Source of the DNA: Pseudoalteromonas citrea
GTDB lineage: Bacteria; Pseudomonadota; Gammaproteobacteria; Enterobacterales; Alteromonadaceae
DNA: 64,000 bases
Reading direction: 5' to 3'
NCBI RefSeq assembly: GCF_000238375.3
Contig: NZ_AHBZ03000021.1
Location: forward strand, 434,001 to 498,000
Shown here: positions 58,937 through 64,000 of the stretch, one piece after another
Layout of the letters: each line of letters opens with the position of its first letter
Position numbering within the stretch: position 1 is the first letter of the stretch
Translations under genes and position numbers: made by a program
The notes under the pieces: generated by a model
The model's input: only the letters and a program-made list of their open reading frames with translations
What the model was told of the DNA's origin: nothing
The model's database searches: none

Positions 58937-59397
58937 GCTAATGCGACTCCTCGCTCTGCTTGCTCAATACTGAATGCGCCCTTTGCACCTTCCATGTTTG
59001 CCATGTGCAGCATCAGTTCAGGGTAACGCTCATCTGGTACTGTATCGCTCCAAAAATTAAAAGCGTTTGGCTCTATATTCATTTTTTGACGAATGTACGC
59101 AATGTAATTTTCGGTATGGTTCTCTGAATCTGGTGCCCAGCGACTAATAATGTCGCTGATTGAATCTAATCCGTAATTATTGCGGTACGTCATTAATGTT
59201 TTGTATGCAGCACGAAAACCCATTTCCACAGATTCGAACTTCACAAAGCCCTTGTTGTGACCTGTTTTGCCTTCCCATTGCGTGCCGTTCTCACGAATGT
59301 TGAGCGGGTTGTTATTTCGCACATTTAAGTTTTGTCGAGTCATATAAAAAATCCCTATTGCTAAACTCGCGATTCCTATCGCTAGGTACTTGGTCAT
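58933..59397 (-). CDS. Virion-associated peptidoglycan hydrolase-like protein (154 aa)
   Basis: N-terminal membrane helix (YLAIGIASLAIGIFYMT), then the motif RNNNPLNIRENGTQWEG and KFESVEMGFRAAYKTLMTYR, typical of the small phage structural-protein/lysozyme-like family found in phages with virion-borne peptidoglycan hydrolases. DIISRWAPDSENHTENYIAY follows, as in that family. It probably opens the cell wall during entry, anchored in the virion membrane, or acts in exit. The exact bond cut is not known from sequence. Confidence 0.75.
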   Translation of the reverse strand: MTKYLAIGIASLAIGIFYMTRQNLNVRNNNPLNIRENGTQWEGKTGHNKGFVKFESVEMGFRAAYKTLMTYRNNYGLDSISDIISRWAPDSENHTENYIAYIRQKMNIEPNAFNFWSDTVPDERYPELMLHMANMEGAKGAFSIEQAERGVALA

Positions 59398-59621
59398 TAA
59401 ATTGGTTTTGGATAACGCTGTTTGATTGATTGTCGCTTTGATATGACAGCATCAACTTTTGCTTTCGCTTCTGCACTCAAGCTATTAGATAGTTCAGGTA
59501 ACACACTATCGAGCAATACGTTTAACAACTCTGATTCGTGATATTGATATTCACGAACACGCTCTGATATAACTTTAATTTCTTCTTCTGGCACTAGACC
59601 GTTTTGCGTTGCTATAAACAT
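59397..59621 (-). CDS. Fibre-associated small protein of the prophage (74 aa)
   Basis: The start at 59621 (MFIATQNGLVPEEEIKVI) has GGAAGG upstream; a longer frame from 59771 would run through the end of the fibre gene and is unlikely. Helical protein ending AVISKRQSIKQRYPKPI, the same 'R.SIK..YPKP' ending as chaperone 1 of the tail locus (GARKSIKAHYPKP). It lies 10 bp behind the prophage fibre gene, as the tail-locus chaperones do behind their fibres. Confidence 0.7.
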   Translation of the reverse strand: MFIATQNGLVPEEEIKVISERVREYQYHESELLNVLLDSVLPELSNSLSAEAKAKVDAVISKRQSIKQRYPKPI

Positions 59622-59631
59622 TGGACCTTCC

Positions 59632-60438
59632 TTAGTAGTCAATTTTGTGATTTGAATATAAAACGCCATGGTTAACATCGGGATAATTACCCACAACAAT
59701 TGTCGGTAGCGCCAAATAAAGCACATCGCCGTTTTGTACGTCGCTATGAAATTTAATATCAACATGTACATAATTGAGTGCGTTACTTTTAAACACTTGG
59801 CGTTTTCGACTCCAACTATTGTCCTGCGGTGTACCGAGCCACTTTAAGTAACCTACTTTGTCACTTACAAGCTTGTAATACGCCATAAACGATGATGGGG
59901 ACTTCATATGCTGTGCTGGTATATGAAAGTTATAACTTTCATTTTTAATCACATCGGCATCTAGAACCTCAACTTTCAAAACATTAAAATGTGATGAAAA
60001 ATACTTGGGATTCGCTCCAATGATGTAATTGAGCAATTCAATAACAACTGGGTCACGCGCTTCAGGCGTACTACCTGAACGCACATTTACGACACTTGTT
60101 TTGAGCGCCGCGGGGGATTTAATCCCCATACCCACAGGCATTGTATGTGTTACTCCACTCGATGTTGTGAATGTCGTCGTATTCAAAAAGTCATGATTTT
60201 TATTAATGGCTGTGAATGGCATTTGACCGACAACATCACCGACGCGGCTTTTTAAATCATTTACCGTTGCTGTTGTATCTGCAATCAATGCTGATTGAGT
60301 AGCATCGTGTTCACTTTTAAAAACCGCTTGCTTATCATCATGCTCTTTTTGCATTTTGCTGATAGCACCGCCGCGTATGTCATCTAGCAATTCATTACCC
60401 ACACTGACTAAATCAGCGATGTTTTGTAAATCACTCAT
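59632..60438 (-). CDS. Prophage fibre / spike, receptor-binding (268 aa)
   Basis: N-terminal helix DLQNIADLVSVGNELLDDI and coiled coil (MQKEHDDKQAVFKSEHDAT), followed by a beta-rich domain. The N-terminus aligns by eye with LEQDIANLVESTNQLTSVI of tail fibre 1. The later blocks (PKYFSSHFNVLKVEVL, VLYLALPTIVVGNYPD) align with fibre 3 of the tail locus (TKYFAGSFKIWELEYY, IIQVALPAVVTGDVDL). It should be the vertex receptor-binding protein of the tailless phage. Confidence 0.7.
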   Translation of the reverse strand: MSDLQNIADLVSVGNELLDDIRGGAISKMQKEHDDKQAVFKSEHDATQSALIADTTATVNDLKSRVGDVVGQMPFTAINKNHDFLNTTTFTTSSGVTHTMPVGMGIKSPAALKTSVVNVRSGSTPEARDPVVIELLNYIIGANPKYFSSHFNVLKVEVLDADVIKNESYNFHIPAQHMKSPSSFMAYYKLVSDKVGYLKWLGTPQDNSWSRKRQVFKSNALNYVHVDIKFHSDVQNGDVLYLALPTIVVGNYPDVNHGVLYSNHKIDY

Positions 60439-60755
60439 ATATCGTCCTTAATTTGTTCATTAATCTGATCAAGTCGTGCTTTTGATAGCTCGACTAATGT
60501 TTCTGTTGCTGCGTTCATATCAGCGCCTAGCGTCATGTTCTGCGCTGAGGTTTGGCTAACAATGTTTGTCAATACATTGTTATCTCTGAACGTTTGCAAT
60601 TCACGTTTTAATAGCCCAGTTACTGCTGTTGATAGCGCAGTTTGACTGTGCGCTATGCCATGCATTAACGTCACCGCATCGTGTTGATTTGGGTCTAACT
60701 GCAAGAGTATCTGTGCAAGTACATCTGTGTTCTGTGGCTCAACTAAATAACTCAT
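60435..60755 (-). CDS. Prophage protein of unknown function (106 aa)
   Basis: Entirely helical, acidic, with no Cys. Overlaps the fibre gene by 4 bp. Helices such as AVTLMHGIAHSQTALSTAVT and LKRELQTFRDNNVLTNIVSQ have heptad character, so it may be an adaptor or spike-stalk protein between the capsid vertex and the fibre. No family recognised. Confidence 0.6.
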   Translation of the reverse strand: MSYLVEPQNTDVLAQILLQLDPNQHDAVTLMHGIAHSQTALSTAVTGLLKRELQTFRDNNVLTNIVSQTSAQNMTLGADMNAATETLVELSKARLDQINEQIKDDI

Positions 60756-61348
60756 TGCAGCACCTCAAGCAGTGATAGCTTTGCTTGTTCAACACTTGTG
60801 TTATAGGCATAAATTTCTGCACCATTGGTAAGAGATAACGTGCCCCCTTTAACAACTGGCAAGCCATTTGTTGAACTACATGCAGCGCTACCAATGCGCA
60901 CTGTTTCATTGCCTACACTGATATTTTTAATCAATAATTCGTGTCGCAGATTGTTTGCTGCAATCAACTTCACTTTGCTCAATGGTTCGATGATCACATC
61001 ATCTAAAGAGTTGGCCTGAGTTGCCGCTATTGAAGTAGCGAATACATCAACGGGCTGTTCTACTCGTTCAACGGTTAACGCATTGGTAATTTTTACGTTA
61101 TTAGATGCCGTAGACGTAATACGTAAATTAGCCACTTCATACTCAACATGTAGTGGTTCATCACGCCCATTCACAAAAAACACGGTAGATATATCGTTCA
61201 AATCGTATTGACGACCTACCGCGCCCACCACATCGGTAAACTCTTCAGCAGTAATACCAAAACTTTCAGACGCATTGATAATGCTTAACCAACGCCCAGA
61301 TGTTGAGATTCTTCGTTCTGTATTTGCAGGTATTGTAATTTTTGCCAT
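60752..61348 (-). CDS. Candidate prophage vertex or minor capsid protein (198 aa)
   Basis: Beta-rich throughout (ITIPANTERRISTSGRWLSI, VRIGSAACSSTNGLPVVKGG, TLSLTNGAEIYAYN). A short beta-sandwich of this type with a Gly-rich turn is common in minor structural proteins of small tailless phages. Its position just before the adaptor and fibre genes suggests a penton or spike-base role. This is an inference from position and strand pattern; no specific family could be named. Confidence 0.5.
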   Translation of the reverse strand: MAKITIPANTERRISTSGRWLSIINASESFGITAEEFTDVVGAVGRQYDLNDISTVFFVNGRDEPLHVEYEVANLRITSTASNNVKITNALTVERVEQPVDVFATSIAATQANSLDDVIIEPLSKVKLIAANNLRHELLIKNISVGNETVRIGSAACSSTNGLPVVKGGTLSLTNGAEIYAYNTSVEQAKLSLLEVLQ

Positions 61349-61350
61349 GG

Positions 61351-62301
61351 TTACTTTTTCCCTGCAATGAGTGCTACAGCTACAACCGCAACAGTGAGCC
61401 CTAGGGCGATTGAAATGTACTTGATCATGCTACTCGCAGAATCAGCAACTAAGTCTTGGCCCTGTAATGATGTTGATTTAGCAAGGGCTGCAACACGGTC
61501 TAATGCAAGCGAATTGGCTTTCATATTCTCATTTTGAGACTTGGCTAAAAACTCACTAACACTTGATTGAGACCCAGCCAAATGCTCTAAACTTGATGAA
61601 TGTGCATCTATTAAGTTTTCAGAAACATCAGCAAACATATTCTGGTTACCAGTTAACACACCATTTGTTAACTCACTAATCGTCTGCAAACCATCTGTTG
61701 TTACGTTCGATAAGTGATCAATACTTAATTCAGCAACATTACCAAGCGCCCCACCGTATTGCGCTGCAAGTTCAGCGTTTAGCCCTGCCATTTGCTGAAT
61801 TGCATGCTCAGCAACACCACTATTTGCTTCAATCGCGATATCTGCGGTATCAAATGCCCGGCCAATGGCCCCACCATCTAAAATATTTATGGTGCCACTG
61901 TTACCCGCATACTCACCTTCATTATGTACTGAGTTATCAGTATTAAATGAATCTGAATACTCTTGGCTTTGGTCATACTCATTGGTAACTGAATTATCAA
62001 TATCTTGCTGAATTTCATTTGTTACTGAGTTGTCAGTATTGAACGAATCATTCCAATCTTGCTCAACCGAGTTATCAGTATTAAACGAGTCAGACCACTC
62101 CCGCGAGTTATCTATGTCTTGCTCGACAGAGTTATCTATGTCGTATTCATAATCATTGCTAACAGAGTTGTCTATGTCGTAGTCATAATCAGTACTACTT
62201 GCATCAACGTTACTAGCGCCAGCAAATTTCCCATCATTCACAATGTGCGTTGAATTTTGACGTGTGGTCGTACTTTGACTACTTTTGGATTTACCGCCCA
62301 T
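61351..62301 (-). CDS. Repeat-containing tail-anchored prophage membrane protein (316 aa)
   Basis: Residues ~38-130 carry about seven copies of a motif with core D(I/T)DNSV, spaced by acidic and aromatic residues (YDIDNSVSNDYEYDIDNSV; SFNTDNSVEQDWND). A Gly/Ala-rich helical middle follows, and a C-terminal membrane helix (YISIALGLTVAVVAVALIAG) ends in GKK. Strongly acidic repeats plus a tail anchor suggest a protein in the virion membrane with an exposed, perhaps Ca-binding, repeat arm. No family known to me. Confidence 0.65.
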   Translation of the reverse strand: MGGKSKSSQSTTTRQNSTHIVNDGKFAGASNVDASSTDYDYDIDNSVSNDYEYDIDNSVEQDIDNSREWSDSFNTDNSVEQDWNDSFNTDNSVTNEIQQDIDNSVTNEYDQSQEYSDSFNTDNSVHNEGEYAGNSGTINILDGGAIGRAFDTADIAIEANSGVAEHAIQQMAGLNAELAAQYGGALGNVAELSIDHLSNVTTDGLQTISELTNGVLTGNQNMFADVSENLIDAHSSSLEHLAGSQSSVSEFLAKSQNENMKANSLALDRVAALAKSTSLQGQDLVADSASSMIKYISIALGLTVAVVAVALIAGKK

Positions 62302-62665
62302 TTAGCACCAACCTGTATACGTATTCGTCATATAAAATCCCTCTTCGTTTCTCAACCAGCTGCGCTGGTAAGTTGGCAAATCCATGCCTGATATACTCGG
62401 GGTTACGTGTATGCCAGCGTATCGAACTGCACTTTAACTGCCGTGCATAATTAATTAACGACTCAATAGCATTCAAAAGATTGCGCCCCGCGACTGCGAC
62501 TATCACTAACTCATGCGCTTCCTTGCGCGTAACAATGAAGAGTTCTCCAACTCTATGTAGCTGTGATATTCCCTGTCTTATCTCGCGTTTAATTGTCCCT
62601 TTCCCTCTAAAAAGCGCGGGGCGCAGAACACGTAGAACTGGTTCAGTTAGCTCAACGCTTTGCAC
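62291..62665 (-). CDS. Small prophage protein, possibly GNAT-like (124 aa)
   Basis: Starts at GTG (62665) overlapping the upstream gene. Basic protein with AGRNLLNAIESLINYARQLK and CSSIRWHTRNPEYIRHG, a strand-helix pattern like the second half of a GNAT acyltransferase, but the acetyl-CoA loop is not clear. Similar small GNAT-like proteins occur in tailless-phage gene clusters. The call is uncertain. Confidence 0.45.
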   Translation of the reverse strand: MQSVELTEPVLRVLRPALFRGKGTIKREIRQGISQLHRVGELFIVTRKEAHELVIVAVAGRNLLNAIESLINYARQLKCSSIRWHTRNPEYIRHGFANLPAQLVEKRRGILYDEYVYRLVLNGR

Positions 62666-62846
62666 TTAACACCAAAAAAGCAGCTAAACCTAAACCAACA
62701 TACAAAACCCACTGTGGTATACCTTTGTTGTAGTTCATGCTGCCAAAGCGCGTGTGATTGTTGTAAACCGAATCACCATTGCCCGACTTTGCATGACCGC
62801 CGTTAATCGGCATCGTCCCTGTGTTTGTAAATGACTGTGGCAACAT
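62652..62846 (-). CDS. Small prophage membrane protein (64 aa)
   Basis: A polar, Asn/Gly-rich N-terminal part (TMPINGGHAKSGNGDSVYNN) and a C-terminal membrane helix (WVLYVGLGLAAFLVLSA) followed by KR. It resembles a tail-anchored virion membrane protein with its N-terminus outside. One of a set of consecutive one-helix genes. Confidence 0.65.
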   Translation of the reverse strand: MLPQSFTNTGTMPINGGHAKSGNGDSVYNNHTRFGSMNYNKGIPQWVLYVGLGLAAFLVLSAKR

Positions 62847-62848
62847 AG

Positions 62849-62992
62849 CTATTTACCCATCATCAAATACGCAAAATATGCCGCACCCGCTAATGCTGCC
62901 AATTTTACAACCGAGCGCATAAAGCCACCCATTGAACTACCAACAAACAAACCCGTTGCGCCAGCTACTACTGGCCAAATAATAAATGGCAT
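62849..62992 (-). CDS. Small prophage membrane protein (47 aa)
   Basis: MPFIIWPVVAGATGLFVGSS and MRSVVKLAALAGAAYFAYLM, two hydrophobic segments separated by MGGF, ending in MGK. It fits tightly between the 64-aa and 86-aa genes (2 bp on each side), which supports translation. Probably a virion inner-membrane component. Confidence 0.65.
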   Translation of the reverse strand: MPFIIWPVVAGATGLFVGSSMGGFMRSVVKLAALAGAAYFAYLMMGK

Positions 62993-62994
62993 CG

Positions 62995-63255
62995 CTACTT
63001 CCTTAGTAATATCACAAGCAATACGGCAACCCCGATCCCCGCAATAATCATCGTATTTTGGTTCAACGGTGGTTGCACAACTGGCCGTGCAACCACCGTT
63101 GAACCATCTACTTGACGCCCTTTAATCGGCTCTTGCGCTTTTACCACTTCGGGTTGCTTTGCTTTTTCCTTTTCAATTTCAACGTACGCATTGGTAATTG
63201 TTGAGCCAATTTCGCCGAGCTTTTCAAGTCCACCGTTAAATAAGTCGGCCCACAT
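62995..63255 (-). CDS. Small prophage membrane protein (86 aa)
   Basis: A charged helical N-terminal half (EIGSTITNAYVEIEKEKAKQ), a polar linker and a C-terminal membrane helix (MIIAGIGVAVLLVILL) ending in RK, so tail-anchored. It follows the capsid gene by 2 bp. In PM2-like phages such genes encode the membrane proteins that link the lipid core to the capsid. Confidence 0.7.
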   Translation of the reverse strand: MWADLFNGGLEKLGEIGSTITNAYVEIEKEKAKQPEVVKAQEPIKGRQVDGSTVVARPVVQPPLNQNTMIIAGIGVAVLLVILLRK

Positions 63256-63257
63256 AA

Positions 63258-64000
63258 TTAATCCCCCGCGACTGGAATGCGTTTAACCTGGTCATAACCT
63301 TCTATGTAGGTTTTAATTGCGCCATTGCTATCAACTTGCAGTTCAAACCCCAGCCCCAATGTTGGTACTGAGCCATCGCTGCCAAAGCCAAATAACGTAA
63401 AATCTAACAAACAATAGCCGTCTTGAAGCTCAACATTGGCTACACGCTGTAATGCGTAATCTAAATCAGCACGTGTAATGGTTTCGATTGTTTGCGAACC
63501 ACGCTTAACTTTAATTTGCGCAATTTTCACTTCTGATTCATCAAACAAAATACGTTGCACAAAACGGTTTGCACCGGTGTTTGGCATTTGCCAAGTATGA
63601 TCACCCGCGGCACCCGAAATTTGCGTTAAATCGTACATAGTCGGTTTAAAAATACGGCCATAGTTATCTGTATCAGTGACATATGCTTTGGCTTTCAAAG
63701 TTGGGCGCTCAGGGTCGTTAGTACCCCGTGAACCAAACTCAATTTTTAGCGTTACATCGTCATTCAGTACTGTAACTAACTGAGTCTGATAAATACCCGC
63801 AGGCGTGCGGTAATCAAATTTAGAAAGGTCAACAACAAAGCGGCCTGTTTGCTTATAGCGCTTATAGAACGAGTCCATTAAGTCTAAAATCTCGTTAGTA
63901 CGAGTTACTACAGGCACACCACCAATATCTATGGTGATTTTTTTAATTGTTTTTACGTTTTTCAGGTTCGTTTCAAGTTCAATACTGTGATATGTCACAC
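63258..64000 (-). CDS. Candidate double-jelly-roll major capsid protein, 5'-truncated
   Basis: About 246 residues are visible. The first codon available in the window is GTG at 63998 and no ribosome site can be seen, so the gene probably starts beyond 64000. The N-terminal block 'IKKITIDIGGVPVVTRTNEI' followed by 'LDLMDSFYKRY' matches the start of PM2 P2-type double-jelly-roll capsid proteins ('...I.ING..I...T...L..LN.FYG'). Beta-strands with little helix follow. The run of tiny membrane proteins, hydrolase and fibre behind it supports a tailless internal-membrane phage. The packaging ATPase would be expected next, outside the window. Confidence 0.6.
   Translation of the reverse strand, partial: VTYHSIELETNLKNVKTIKKITIDIGGVPVVTRTNEILDLMDSFYKRYKQTGRFVVDLSKFDYRTPAGIYQTQLVTVLNDDVTLKIEFGSRGTNDPERPTLKAKAYVTDTDNYGRIFKPTMYDLTQISGAAGDHTWQMPNTGANRFVQRILFDESEVKIAQIKVKRGSQTIETITRADLDYALQRVANVELQDGYCLLDFTLFGFGSDGSVPTLGLGFELQVDSNGAIKTYIEGYDQVKRIPVAGD

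Noticed and set aside
59622..59771. Long N-terminal extension of the small prophage fibre partner
   Set aside because: It would read through the fibre C-terminus in another frame; the ATG at 59621 has a good ribosome site.

Overview
The window looks like chromosomal DNA of a marine gammaproteobacterium of the Alteromonadales, most likely Pseudoalteromonas. The inference rests on the rRNA operon without spacer tRNA, the EttA, AGCS and PilZ genes, the NRPS with a PvdE-type exporter, and a tailless prophage of the kind known from Pseudoalteromonas (PM2-like). No similarity search could be run, so the genus is an inference.

Region 1 (1-25.5 kb) is a secondary-metabolite locus. Two co-directional NRPS genes lie on the minus strand: a complete 5641-aa, five-module protein and the first 474 residues of a TubC-docked partner that runs off the left edge. 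Specificity residues read as Thr for module 2, Phe with an embedded N-methyltransferase for module 3, and Asn plus epimerase for module 4. Modules 1 and 5 cannot be assigned. Divergent from them, on the plus strand, is a compact run of a DUF697 membrane protein, a PvdE/SyrD-type peptide exporter, an SPFH/Band-7 protein, a large type-I periplasmic-binding-like protein, a 53-aa membrane protein and an outer-membrane barrel, closed by a terminator. It looks like a dedicated envelope-spanning export or self-protection unit for the peptide.

Region 2 (25.5-28 kb) holds a small pentapeptide-repeat-like ORF and an intact IS256-family element with an 8-bp target duplication, inserted in the loop of an inverted repeat.

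Region 3 (28.1-44.7 kb, minus strand) is a phage-derived tail locus. It starts with an XRE regulator, a late-regulator-like protein, and lysozyme, holin and a small membrane coiled-coil protein. Two paralogous modules of baseplate J, tail protein I and tail-collar protein follow, each with its own fibres and small fibre chaperones. No sheath, tube, tape-measure, capsid, terminase or integrase gene is present. Terminators separate successive fibre-chaperone cassettes.

Region 4 (45.3-56.9 kb) is mostly core genome: ettA, a PilZ protein, a membrane protein, a frameshifted IS630-family element, and a complete rRNA operon on the minus strand with tandem promoters, boxA sites and a terminator.

Region 5 (56.9-64 kb) has an AGCS sodium/amino-acid symporter, tRNA-Pro(GGG), and directly behind the tRNA the late region of a probable tailless, internal-membrane prophage (corticovirus/autolykivirus-like). 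It encodes a candidate double-jelly-roll capsid protein, several tiny one-helix proteins, a virion peptidoglycan hydrolase and a fibre. That fibre and its small partner resemble the fibre-chaperone pairs of region 3, which links two unrelated phage types in one chromosome.
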